Assembly: GCF_009801115.1 (NCBI RefSeq) | Contig: NZ_VTOL01000020.1 | Location: 1 to 64,000 of the forward strand | Source: Dyadobacter sp. 3J3 | Lineage (GTDB): Bacteria > Bacteroidota > Bacteroidia > Cytophagales > Spirosomataceae | Direction: 5' to 3' | DNA: 64,000 nt | Shown: positions 45,472-54,405 of the stretch, piece by piece | Numbering within the stretch: position 1 is the stretch's first letter | Layout: the number at the start of each line of letters is the position of its first letter | Notes under the pieces: generated by a model | Told to the model about the DNA's origin: nothing | Seen by the model: the letters and a program-made list of their open reading frames with translations, nothing else | The model's database searches: none | Translations under genes and position numbers: made by a program

Positions 45472-46495
45472 TCTTGCTTTACTATTACCTGCATACGCTT
45501 TTGCCTTGGGTCCTGAGGTTTCTATGCTTGTTGAAAAACGAAAAAATATTGTAAAGGTTTTCGAAGTAAACGAGCGCGATCAGCTGATGATCGATAACCA
45601 ATACGGAGAGGTAAAAGTAAATCTTTGGAAAAAAAATGAGATCAAAATTGAAATCATTATTACGGCTTCCGCTCAAAGTGCTCCGAAGGCCGCAGAATAT
45701 ATGAATTCGGTAACGATTGGTGAAAGCAGGTCAAAAAATCTTATCGGGCTCAAAACCATAATTGATAAAAACAGTTTTGCTAGCAATGGGTGGAATGCGC
45801 TGAGGAATAAGGCGGGTGAAAAGAATTTTATCCAGATCGATTACACGATTTATATGCCAAAGGAAAACGAGCTTGTTGTAAAAAACCAGTTCGGAGATAC
45901 TAATATACCTGTATTTGAAGCACCGCTTACCATTGATTCCAGACATGGGAATTTCTATGCAAACACGCTTGATAATTTGCAAAATGTTATCAATTCGCAA
46001 TTTGGGAAGGTAGAAATCGGGAAAATGGAAGGTGGGAATATGGAATTCAAATTTTCAAATCTGAAACTTGATCAGGTCAACACGCTGATTCTTAACTTTA
46101 AAAACGGAGAGGTTTCGATCGGTGATGTCAATGATCTGACAACGAATATCAATTATTCAGAAGCCGTAATCGGGAAACTTCGTGGAAAGGGAAAGATCAA
46201 TTTAAATTATTCAGACAATTTCCGGATGGAAGAACTTCCTTCTTCTGATGAACATTTAAATATTCAGGCTCAATTTTCTACCGTGACACTTCCGGCGGAA
46301 TCGAACAGCTTTAATGTAACCGTTATGAATGGAAATTTCAGCTGTCCGCCTAATGTGAATTTTTCCAAACAACCCGCTAAACAAGAAAAAACGACCCGGA
46401 ATCAATCCAAGCAATACCAGGGAAAAATAGGAACTGGCTCGGGTGCGAAAATTACCGTGATTTCCAACTATGGTGATGTGAAACTAAAAAACTGA
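45443..46495 (+). CDS. exported beta-repeat protein, DUF4097/adhesin-like
   Basis: A 350-residue protein with a signal peptide (MKKIIHLLFNLALLLPAYAFA) and a body of short repeated strands (DNQYGEVKVNLW, KNQFGDTNIPVF, NSQFGKVEIGKM, NYSEAVIGKLRGKGKINLNYSD), each turn about 15-20 residues with N-x-G/Y-x-(D/E/A)-V patterns. This resembles the right-handed solenoid of DUF4097-type proteins common beside Bacteroidota ECF operons. The start overlaps the anti-sigma-like gene by 29 bp. A role as an envelope-stress target or sensor is possible; nothing specific is shown. Confidence 0.72.
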   Translation: MKKIIHLLFNLALLLPAYAFALGPEVSMLVEKRKNIVKVFEVNERDQLMIDNQYGEVKVNLWKKNEIKIEIIITASAQSAPKAAEYMNSVTIGESRSKNLIGLKTIIDKNSFASNGWNALRNKAGEKNFIQIDYTIYMPKENELVVKNQFGDTNIPVFEAPLTIDSRHGNFYANTLDNLQNVINSQFGKVEIGKMEGGNMEFKFSNLKLDQVNTLILNFKNGEVSIGDVNDLTTNINYSEAVIGKLRGKGKINLNYSDNFRMEELPSSDEHLNIQAQFSTVTLPAESNSFNVTVMNGNFSCPPNVNFSKQPAKQEKTTRNQSKQYQGKIGTGSGAKITVISNYGDVKLKN

Positions 46496-46502
46496 TTTTA
46501 AA

Positions 46503-48053
46503 TTATTCCTCTATCAAAACGTTGTAACGGAAATCCAGTGGTTTGAAAGCGACCATAAGTTTCGAGATAAATGTTGGATCATTCAGGTAAAAATTCAAGA
46601 AATTGTCATAACGTTCCTGAGAAGATTTTCCAGGGAACAATTTGTATTTCAACGTAAGAAGCTGATCAATTTCACTTTCGTGATTTCTCTCCTCCGCCTT
46701 CTTCAAACGTTTTTCCAGATGTTCAAAAGAATGTCTAATACGCGTTTCTTCCGCCTTTACAGCACCGATCATGGATTTATCAATGGCGGTTGCCTTGTTT
46801 AGTATCGTTTCAAAAAGCGCGTAAAAAGATTCTTTTTCTTCATCAAGGTCCAAAATATTTGTTGAATGTGTTTCAACGAATTTCTTCCGCAGCGTTACTT
46901 CATCCAGAAATAGATCTTCATAACTGATTTGAAGTTTTTCAACTTTTTTACGTTGTTGTTCCGTAATATACATTGCAAAATTCCGTGGTATCAACATCGG
47001 AAAAGTTACATTGTAATGATCAAAAACGCCTTTAAGCTGCATCCAGTAAGGTACTTCCGAAGGACCGCCGATATAGGCAAGGTTTGGCAAAATAATTTCC
47101 TCATATAAAGGACGAAGCACTACATTCGGACTGAAATATTCCGGATGTTCCTCGGCAAGTTCAATGATTTCTTCTTCTGTAAATACAAGATCTGTATTTA
47201 AAACCCGGTAAAGATTATCTTCTTTGACAATGCGTTCTCTGAGGTTATCAACAAGATAAAATAAATTGATTTCACGTGCATTCAGCGGCGTATGGTAGCC
47301 AAGCGAAGAAAGTTTTGCAGTGGTATTCGTTACAATTTCAGCAGAAGTGGAAGTTGTAAGCTCTTCTTTAATAACAGGGAGAAAATGGCGTTTCAGGTCG
47401 GCGTTATCAGCATCCAGACAAATCAATCCGTCTTTTCCGAACAATTCGTGCATATAACATCGAACGGCATCGGATAATGTTTCACTTTCCAGATATGCTT
47501 TTGCAAATAATAAGGGCCTGTCTGGCAGTAATTTAAGAATGCTGTGAAGTTCTTTTGGATTAAGCCGACCAACAGCGCCTTTATGCTCGCCTTCCCATTT
47601 ATGCGTTTGTCCGTATAAATGAAACGATGCAATTTCCGCGAAATCGTGATCTTCGCTGGCCATCCAGTAAACCGGCACAAAGTTATTTTCAGGATAAGTT
47701 TCCTTTAATTCCCTTGCAAGCTTAATGATGGTTACAATTTTGTAAATGATATAAAGCGGCCCGGTAAAAATATTAAGCTGATGACCGGTGGTTACTGTAA
47801 ATGTTTTTTCGTCTAAAAGAATTGAGAAATCCGGCAGATATGGTTGTCCGGCGTACTGTTCTTCCAAAACTTTAACCAATGTCTGACGTTTTTCAAGACT
47901 AAAATCTGCTCTTTGTTTTATGATATCGGCGGCATTTTCAACAGTTGGAAAAGTGCCATAAAAGTCTTTTAACGAAGGTTTTTGATCCAGATAATCGAGA
48001 AGGAGCGTAGGGAACTGGCCCGTAGTACGCAAATCAACGGAATGAACAGTCAT
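46503..48053 (-). CDS. bshC: bacillithiol biosynthesis cysteine-adding enzyme
   Basis: BshC joins cysteine to glucosaminyl-malate, the last step in making bacillithiol, the low-molecular-weight thiol of Bacillota and Bacteroidota. The sequence has the characteristic TTGHQLNIFTGPLYIIYKI, PVYWMASEDHDFAEI and YIGGPSEVPYWMQLK stretches, then a long C-terminal coiled coil. From the ATG at 48053 (MTVHSVDLRTTGQF) the protein has 516 residues; an ATG 36 bp further out is also possible. It converges on the DUF4097-like gene with a 7 bp gap. bshA and bshB are not in the window. Confidence 0.92.
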   Translation of the reverse strand: MTVHSVDLRTTGQFPTLLLDYLDQKPSLKDFYGTFPTVENAADIIKQRADFSLEKRQTLVKVLEEQYAGQPYLPDFSILLDEKTFTVTTGHQLNIFTGPLYIIYKIVTIIKLARELKETYPENNFVPVYWMASEDHDFAEIASFHLYGQTHKWEGEHKGAVGRLNPKELHSILKLLPDRPLLFAKAYLESETLSDAVRCYMHELFGKDGLICLDADNADLKRHFLPVIKEELTTSTSAEIVTNTTAKLSSLGYHTPLNAREINLFYLVDNLRERIVKEDNLYRVLNTDLVFTEEEIIELAEEHPEYFSPNVVLRPLYEEIILPNLAYIGGPSEVPYWMQLKGVFDHYNVTFPMLIPRNFAMYITEQQRKKVEKLQISYEDLFLDEVTLRKKFVETHSTNILDLDEEKESFYALFETILNKATAIDKSMIGAVKAEETRIRHSFEHLEKRLKKAEERNHESEIDQLLTLKYKLFPGKSSQERYDNFLNFYLNDPTFISKLMVAFKPLDFRYNVLIEE

Positions 48054-48224
48054 GAAAGGTGGTTTTTCAGTCTCAATTAAAGAATGCAATGTACTCAGAG
48101 TTTAGGGTGATATGCATAATGAAAATAAACCATGCAATCCGACTGAAAGTTCATGAAAAAAACTGAGTTAAACTACTTCGTTAACACTTGTTAAGCGACA
48201 GGGCCCCATATATCGGAAAAATTG

Positions 48225-48262
48225 ACTAAAAAAGGCCGGAACTAACACAGCTCCGGCCTTTC
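48225..48262 (-). terminator. intrinsic terminator of the acyl-CoA dehydrogenase gene
   Basis: AAAGGCCGGA (48231-48240) pairs perfectly with TCCGGCCTTT (48252-48261) around an 11 nt loop. On the minus strand it continues into a T run. It lies about 115 bp past the acyl-CoA dehydrogenase stop and before bshC. Confidence 0.85.
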
Positions 48263-48375
48263 AATTAATCGTCTTTGGTTTTTAGTTTTCCAGATTTTTA
48301 TCTGGTTTTCTTCTTGAATAAGTTAGTTAGCTAGGTTAATAAAATTCTGTTTTATTTATTGGCTTAAAGGCCACA

Positions 48376-50193
48376 TCAAAAAATATAATCATTTTTGGCA
48401 ATCAGAGCCTCAGCAATCCGGCGACGTGCTTCTTTAAGGTTCAGCGGTTCTATTTTTGTGAAACGTTTTAAACCCATCAGCATAACCCTTAGTTCATCAC
48501 TTTCAGCAAAACTGGTGATGGCCGATCTTCCTGCATTATTAATTTTCTCTACGGCTTCGTTTAAATAAACCTGGGCAATATCTTTTTGCAGCGCATTTGC
48601 CTCTGCACCAAGTAGATTAATTCTTTTTTCAACGCGAAGCAAAACAGATTCAGCTACGTATGTTTCAATCACCATATCTGCCAGGTTCATAATAATTTCC
48701 TGTTCGTCAGAAAGTTTGGTCATAAATTTCTGTACAGCGGAGCCTGCTACCATCAGAACTGCTTTTTTTAGGTTTCTGATCACTTTCTTTTCTGCCGCAA
48801 AAAGTGATTCATCCTCATCAAAACTAAAATCAGGGATCGACATAATTTCTTTTCCAACTGCCATGGCCGGTCCCATCAAATCCAGCTGACCTTTCATCGC
48901 GCGTTTCAAAAGCATATCAACAACCAAAAGACGGTTGATTTCATTGGTGCCTTCAAAAATACGGTTGATCCGGCTGTCGCGGTAAGCACGGTCCATGGGT
49001 GCATCTGCTGAATAACCCATTCCGCCATAAACCTGGACGCCTTCATCCACCACATAATCCAGTACTTCTGAACCATGCACTTTCATGATCGCGCATTCTA
49101 TCGCCAGTTCTTCCAAGGCTTTTAATTTTGCTTCCGCATCGCTTAAACCTTTTTCTTTTAGCGTAATGATCAGGTCATCAATATTTTGACCGACACGATA
49201 GGCAGCAGATTCGGTAGTGAACATTCGAATCGCCATTTCTGCCAGTTTATGTTTTATAGCTCCGAAATTTGAAATAGAAGTTCCAAATTGTTTGCGCTCA
49301 TTGGCGTAATTTATTACCTGACGTGTTACTTGTTTAGACCCGCCAAGTGCAGCGGCAGCCAATTTTATGCGGCCGATATTTAAAATATTTACAGCAATTT
49401 TAAAACCATTTCCTTGTTCGGAAAGCATGTTTTCAACTGGAACCAAACAGTCGTTAAAGAAAATCTGACGCGTATCAGAACCTTTAATTCCCATTTTGTG
49501 CTCCGGCTCATTCATAGTAATTCCACCAAAAGTTTTTTCTATAATGAAAGCAGATAAATTTTTATCCGTTTGTCCGCTTGCATCCACCACTTTGGCAAAA
49601 ACAATAAAAACATCAGCAAAACCTCCATTGGTTATCCACATTTTCTGGCCGTTGATGACGTAATGTTTTCCGTCTTCGCTCAGTTTTGCTTTTGTTTTTC
49701 CAGAATTTGCATCAGATCCAGAGTCTGGTTCGGTTAAACAATAGGCTGCCTTCCATTCTCCAGAAGCAAGTTTTGGAAGATAATGTACTTTTTGAGATTC
49801 ATTTCCATAATATACGATCGGAAGCGTTCCAATTCCTGTATGTGCTGAAAGAGCAACGGAGAATGAATTTCCTGCGCCGGTTGCTTCTGCTACCAGCATG
49901 GACGTATTAAAATTCATCCCAAACCCGCCATATTCTTCCGGCACAACCGTTCCCATCAATCCCAGTTCTCCAGCCTTATCCATGAGTGACGACATCAACT
50001 CAGGACTTTTTGCCTGGTCAATTTCGTTAAGTATTGGCCATACTTCCGTCCGCAAAAAGTCACGGCAGGTATTGGCAATCATCTGCTGCTCTTCGTTAAA
50101 CTCTTCCGGAATAAAAATCTGTGATGCAGGTGTCTCTTTTATTAAAAATTCACCTCCTTTGATCGACGTTTTTTTATCTTCTGCAACAGCCAT
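48376..50193 (-). CDS. acyl-CoA dehydrogenase, VLCAD/ACAD9-like
   Basis: A 605-residue FAD enzyme that makes the first double bond in beta-oxidation. The long form has about 200 residues after the ACAD core, as in VLCAD/ACAD9 relatives. Core motifs: EEYGGFGMNFNTSMLVAE, YCLTEPDSGSDANSGKTKA, MWITNGGFADVF, KMGIKGSDTRQIFFNDC, and RDSRINRIFEGTNEINR, which carries the likely catalytic Glu in EGTNE. Two copies of the putative MarR operator bracket its promoter, tying it to the distant marR-fadB locus and the thiolase. Transcribed alone. Confidence 0.93.
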   Translation of the reverse strand: MAVAEDKKTSIKGGEFLIKETPASQIFIPEEFNEEQQMIANTCRDFLRTEVWPILNEIDQAKSPELMSSLMDKAGELGLMGTVVPEEYGGFGMNFNTSMLVAEATGAGNSFSVALSAHTGIGTLPIVYYGNESQKVHYLPKLASGEWKAAYCLTEPDSGSDANSGKTKAKLSEDGKHYVINGQKMWITNGGFADVFIVFAKVVDASGQTDKNLSAFIIEKTFGGITMNEPEHKMGIKGSDTRQIFFNDCLVPVENMLSEQGNGFKIAVNILNIGRIKLAAAALGGSKQVTRQVINYANERKQFGTSISNFGAIKHKLAEMAIRMFTTESAAYRVGQNIDDLIITLKEKGLSDAEAKLKALEELAIECAIMKVHGSEVLDYVVDEGVQVYGGMGYSADAPMDRAYRDSRINRIFEGTNEINRLLVVDMLLKRAMKGQLDLMGPAMAVGKEIMSIPDFSFDEDESLFAAEKKVIRNLKKAVLMVAGSAVQKFMTKLSDEQEIIMNLADMVIETYVAESVLLRVEKRINLLGAEANALQKDIAQVYLNEAVEKINNAGRSAITSFAESDELRVMLMGLKRFTKIEPLNLKEARRRIAEALIAKNDYIF

Positions 50194-50237
50194 AATGATC
50201 GATATTTTAAAATTATTTTACCACTCCGGTGGCTATG

Positions 50238-50257
50238 ATAGTATGCTTGCATACTAT
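50238..50257. promoter_or_regulatory. putative MarR operator, promoter-proximal copy
   Basis: ATAGTATGCTTGCATACTAT is a perfect palindrome with two 9 bp arms and a 2 bp centre, the best copy in the window. It lies 45 bp before the acyl-CoA dehydrogenase ATG, just past the predicted transcription start, where bound protein would block elongation or initiation. Confidence 0.8.
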
Positions 50258-50269
50258 TTATTTTTATAA

Positions 50270-50277
50270 CAAATATA
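50270..50277 (-). promoter_or_regulatory. -7 element of the acyl-CoA dehydrogenase promoter
   Basis: TATATTTG on the minus strand, an exact TAnnTTTG match. The -33 TTG lies 20 nt upstream, inside the distal operator copy. Confidence 0.7.
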
Positions 50278-50289
50278 TTCTCTTTCAAA

Positions 50290-50309
50290 TTATTATGCAA
50301 GCATACTAA
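50290..50309. promoter_or_regulatory. putative MarR operator, promoter-distal copy
   Basis: TTATTATGC-AA-GCATACTAA, one mismatch from a perfect 9 bp palindrome. Its centre is 52 bp from the centre of the proximal copy, close to five helical turns, so two dimers would sit on the same DNA face on either side of the promoter. Confidence 0.75.
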
Positions 50310-50347
50310 TAAGAAAAATTACTGATTTTGTTTAACAATTTTAACTA

Positions 50348-53251
50348 CTATTTTTTGAAAACCCGGAACTGTTTGACAAGCTTTCCATCCGTTTCCACTC
50401 GAACATAATAGATTCCCGAGGTAAGACCCATTCGGGTTAGGTCCATATTAACAAGATTATCCTGAACGGTAATAAAATTATTGGAAACCGGCATATGCTG
50501 TCCGGTGCTGTAAACGATGGAATACTGAAACTGACCTAATGCCGAATGATCGGGCAGTTTGAAATTAAAAATATCCTGCACCGGATTTGGATAAAACTGC
50601 CATTCCGTTATATCCTTAGTAATATTGACCGAATCACCGGACGAAATACTGAATTGAATAGAATTTGTAACGACAGCCGAATCTTTATTAGAAGCGATAA
50701 CGGTTAGCGTATATCTTCCAACATAAGGCGCAAACCCTGTTTCGCCTTCAAACAGCGCGTAAGGAAATTTGGACGTTGTAGATATTTTCCTGTAAGGGCC
50801 GTTCAAATTGAAATTGACCTGATCATATTCGAAATTTCCGTAGGCGTAAATATTTAATAAAGAAGGTAAAGAGCTGTAAGCCAAAACGTCATTTCCATTT
50901 AGTGAACGGATAATCGTTTGGTCAATGGCACGTCCTCCTTTAACGATTTCAAAACGAATAACCGGAATTTCAACTTTTATCACCAAAACCGTTTCAACGG
51001 ACCCTCCTGAATTATCATAAGCCCGGATAATCAAGCGGTATTCTCCTTCTTCAGTTGGCGTACCAGAAAAAACATTAAGTGAAAAATCCAGCCAGGAAGG
51101 CCTGTTTTGTACCGTAATTGAGGAGATATATCCATCATTGTCTGCAAAAATATCCGAAGGCAGAATGAAATTAAATGGATGATTTACCTGGGCATATTTA
51201 TCCGGAAAAGTAGCCGTGATGTAAGGAAGATCATTTAAAAACTGAGGTTCAACAACCTGTACGTTGAAATAAATTTCTACAAAAGCATCCTGATTATCGT
51301 ACGCTTTGAATGAAATCCTGTTGTCGCCTGTTGTCGTTGGCCTGCCCGTAAGAACGCCGTTTGAAAATGTTAACCAGGATGGTAATTCACTGGCTTCTAC
51401 TTTTGATATCGAACCATCACTGTCCATGAATGCTGTTTTAGGGACTGTAAAAGTAAATGGCTCATTAACGGCAACTTTAATGTTGGAGAAATTGCTGCTT
51501 ACAGTCGGTGGTTTATTGGTGTTGTCTTTGCTTTCTACGCGTATTGTCAGATAAGCATCGGCCGTTGCACCTTCGTCATCCACGCCTTGCACCAGTATTC
51601 TGAAATCTCCCAAAGCCGTTGGTCTTCCTGTTAACTGTCCGGAATTAAATTTGAGCCATGTTGGCAATGTACCTACCCTCGAACTTACAATTGTACCGTC
51701 GCCATCAGAAAATGTATCAATAGGGAGTCTGAATGTAAAATCCTTATTAACTGCAATAATCTGCATTGGAATAGGCCTGAAAACGTAAGGCGCGTGATTG
51801 GCAGCATCCAGCCAGTATTCGGCTGTAAGCAAATCTTCAACCAGTTTGATATAAACCGGTTTTGGACTGGCGGGATTGGCATAGGCCTTTTTTGACCAGT
51901 CATTATAAACTACGTTCCAGGAGCCTCCCTTTTCAACTGCCGAAGACAATCTGAATCCGGTTGAGTCTTTATATATTACAGGCTGAATGGGTGTATTGAG
52001 CCAGCGCGTACCGGCTTGTCTTATCGTCGATTCCAGTTGCTGAATGTCCGATATTGTTGAAACAAGCAGGGCAATGAAATTTGCGCCGTTAGCAAAATTT
52101 TCATTGATTTGGGCCGCTGTTGCGGTGTATCCCAGGGATGAGTTATAAAAAGCTTCATTTCCTACAATAAAATCAGCAGGAGCCTCGCTTTTAAGCACAT
52201 CCATCGAAAAATGATGATCGGCAGTAGGCTCGTCATTTGATTTGATACCATCAGCTTTTTCGCTCAGATCTTTGTAAGCAAGCGTTCCTCTGCTTGCGGA
52301 TACATTATCATAAATTGAGCCAAAATCGGAAACATATTTTATTGTAGGATCAACTGATTTCACTGCATCAATCATTTGATTGATATAATTTTTCAGGATA
52401 ATATGTCTGTACAAATACCAGTCTTTTCCAGAGCGCTGTCCAAAAGAAAGAAAAGGATCCCAATTAGCTGAAGGTACATATACCTGATCAAATGATTTGA
52501 ACGATGTGCCCCAGAGATAATTGAGCCTGTCAATTTTTTTGTAATTAGTGCTGAGCCATGTTCGGAACCCCGATACCATGCTTGGAGAATAATCAAAGGT
52601 AGCAGGCTTTTCTTTTTCATCAATCAGATTCCCGGCCGGATATCCTGCTTCCTGCGTTGGTGTATTGGTAACAGCAATAAAAAGCAGGCTTTTTTGAGTC
52701 TGGAGATACTTATAACGCTGTGTAACTTCCTTTACAAAATTAACTCCTTTTTGGACAATTTCTTGCTGGTCAAAGCCAAAAGACGTGTCGTGATATCCGG
52801 AATTAAGTATTTTGCCAAAATTATCAATGGCCCCGTTTTGAGGTTTCCAGAAATTCTCGTAGCGTGTTGTATGCCTGCCCAGGTGGATGCGAATAGCCAC
52901 TTTCATTCCAAGACTTGTCGCCAGTTTGACCTGGTCATCAAATCGACCCCATTTTGGTGTATCTGTTGGAGAATTAAGGTAAACTTTGTCCCAGGAAACA
53001 GTAAGATAGACGGTATTTAAACCATACTGTTTGGCCATTTTGATAAGATCCAGTTCGGGGCCCTGCGACTCATTTTCAGAGATATTAAGAAGCAGAAGAG
53101 CCATATGCCGCTGTGTATCAATAGCTTCTACACGGGCAGTATTTTTTTGTAAAACATTCCCGAAAGAATTGAAATGGATTAAAAATGCAATAAATCCGAT
53201 CGCCACAGTAATTTTCCTGAGTGGAATCCAGGAAACTAAAAATTCATTCAT
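50348..53251 (-). CDS. GH42-like TIM-barrel protein with He_PIG repeats and T9SS tail
   Basis: A 967-residue secreted protein. After a signal segment (about residues 12-30), a GH42-like (beta/alpha) barrel spans about 40-420 (LDLIKMAKQYGLNTVYLTVSW near its start; candidate acidic residues in NTPTQEAGYP and GNEAFYN). Three cadherin-like He_PIG repeats follow (about 500-790), each ending in LPTWLKF/LPSWLTF/RPSWLDF plus G(x)LTGRPT or FSGTPT. The C-terminal about 75 residues (WQFYPNPVQD...GIYYVRVETDG) are a type A sorting domain for type IX secretion. The usual acid/base NE pair of GH42 is not obvious, so enzyme activity is uncertain. It follows the GT4 gene by 20 bp. Confidence 0.75.
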   Translation of the reverse strand: MNEFLVSWIPLRKITVAIGFIAFLIHFNSFGNVLQKNTARVEAIDTQRHMALLLLNISENESQGPELDLIKMAKQYGLNTVYLTVSWDKVYLNSPTDTPKWGRFDDQVKLATSLGMKVAIRIHLGRHTTRYENFWKPQNGAIDNFGKILNSGYHDTSFGFDQQEIVQKGVNFVKEVTQRYKYLQTQKSLLFIAVTNTPTQEAGYPAGNLIDEKEKPATFDYSPSMVSGFRTWLSTNYKKIDRLNYLWGTSFKSFDQVYVPSANWDPFLSFGQRSGKDWYLYRHIILKNYINQMIDAVKSVDPTIKYVSDFGSIYDNVSASRGTLAYKDLSEKADGIKSNDEPTADHHFSMDVLKSEAPADFIVGNEAFYNSSLGYTATAAQINENFANGANFIALLVSTISDIQQLESTIRQAGTRWLNTPIQPVIYKDSTGFRLSSAVEKGGSWNVVYNDWSKKAYANPASPKPVYIKLVEDLLTAEYWLDAANHAPYVFRPIPMQIIAVNKDFTFRLPIDTFSDGDGTIVSSRVGTLPTWLKFNSGQLTGRPTALGDFRILVQGVDDEGATADAYLTIRVESKDNTNKPPTVSSNFSNIKVAVNEPFTFTVPKTAFMDSDGSISKVEASELPSWLTFSNGVLTGRPTTTGDNRISFKAYDNQDAFVEIYFNVQVVEPQFLNDLPYITATFPDKYAQVNHPFNFILPSDIFADNDGYISSITVQNRPSWLDFSLNVFSGTPTEEGEYRLIIRAYDNSGGSVETVLVIKVEIPVIRFEIVKGGRAIDQTIIRSLNGNDVLAYSSLPSLLNIYAYGNFEYDQVNFNLNGPYRKISTTSKFPYALFEGETGFAPYVGRYTLTVIASNKDSAVVTNSIQFSISSGDSVNITKDITEWQFYPNPVQDIFNFKLPDHSALGQFQYSIVYSTGQHMPVSNNFITVQDNLVNMDLTRMGLTSGIYYVRVETDGKLVKQFRVFKK

Positions 53252-53271
53252 ATCATGCTCAGATTTGCTAC

Positions 53272-54405
53272 TTAAATATTCTTACCTGTTGTGAAGTTTT
53301 CAATTATATTTTGCCAATGGAACACGCCCTTTTCAACGCTGTATGCAAGTGCTTTCTTGCGTGAAAAATCTTTGTCAAAACTCGATAATTTGTTGTTCCA
53401 CTGCAAAATACTTTCTGCAAATAACGGAATATCCAGATTGGGTACGATGGTTCCCAGCCCCGGCGTAATAAATTCAGTAGGGCCGCCGCTTGCGAAAGAA
53501 ACAATCGGTTTTCCCAACCAGGCAGCTTCAACTAAAACCATACCGAAGGGCTCCTGCCGGGAAGTGAGCATAAATCCGTCGGCGGCTTCCATGTAAGAAT
53601 AGTAATCTTCTTTTTGTGGGCCAGCCAAATGGACTTTGACGTTTTTTAACTGTTCACAGCGCTTTTTGGTCCAATATACCAAACCATCATTGCTTAAACT
53701 ACCAACCCAAACCAAGTGTACTCTGGCATTTTTTGGTATTTGTAATGCAATATCCGGAAGCAAATCGAATCCCTTACGTTCAGAAGAAGTCCCGGACATC
53801 ATCCAGACAAAATCAGTTGGACCGGCACCCCATTCCTGTCTTATCTTACGTACTTTCTCTTGATCCGGAGCTATTTCGTCCAGATCAACAAACGGATATA
53901 ATCGCCTGACAGTTTTACCACCAGCTTCTGTAAGACATTTACAAACAATATCAGAACAGCCAACAAGCAGATCGGAATCTTTTATTATCGTTTCAAAATC
54001 ATGACTGTTCACCTGTGAATACATAGCAGAAAGCTCGTGAATATGAGAAATCACAGGAATACTAAGTTCTTTTGCAATTTTGATTACGTCAGTCAGCATT
54101 ACCGTATTGACGTACCAAAGATCAGCTTGGAAATCCCTGGATATTTTCTTTATTGCTCTGTGGATCGGGTGAAAACCAAGGTGAAAAGCAACTTTCTGAG
54201 AAAAGGAAAATTTGCCGGGTGCGATAAAAACAGGAATGTCTGCGGGCAGATCAAGAATCAGTTCCCCTTCTGCAAAACACACGAGCCCAGCTTCAAATTT
54301 ACTTCTGTCTAAATATTTAAGGATATAATAAATAAGCATTTCAGATCCCGTTCGTGTGGCGTACGGGGTAAAAAAAAGTATTTTTTTTCGTTGGCTAACA
54401 TTCAT
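53272..54405 (-). CDS. family 4 glycosyltransferase
   Basis: A 377-residue GT-B enzyme. The N-terminal half (about 1-180) opens KILFFTPYATRTGSEMLIYYILKYL; the C-terminal nucleotide-sugar half shows MMSGTSSERKGFDLLPDIA and the EX7E region EPFGMVLVEAAWLGKPIV. GT4 enzymes are retaining and use UDP-, GDP- or ADP-sugars. It overlaps the upstream GT2 gene by 4 bp (ATGA) and precedes the GH42-like gene by 20 bp, forming a three-gene operon. Acceptor and sugar are unknown. Confidence 0.88.
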   Translation of the reverse strand: MNVSQRKKILFFTPYATRTGSEMLIYYILKYLDRSKFEAGLVCFAEGELILDLPADIPVFIAPGKFSFSQKVAFHLGFHPIHRAIKKISRDFQADLWYVNTVMLTDVIKIAKELSIPVISHIHELSAMYSQVNSHDFETIIKDSDLLVGCSDIVCKCLTEAGGKTVRRLYPFVDLDEIAPDQEKVRKIRQEWGAGPTDFVWMMSGTSSERKGFDLLPDIALQIPKNARVHLVWVGSLSNDGLVYWTKKRCEQLKNVKVHLAGPQKEDYYSYMEAADGFMLTSRQEPFGMVLVEAAWLGKPIVSFASGGPTEFITPGLGTIVPNLDIPLFAESILQWNNKLSSFDKDFSRKKALAYSVEKGVFHWQNIIENFTTGKNI

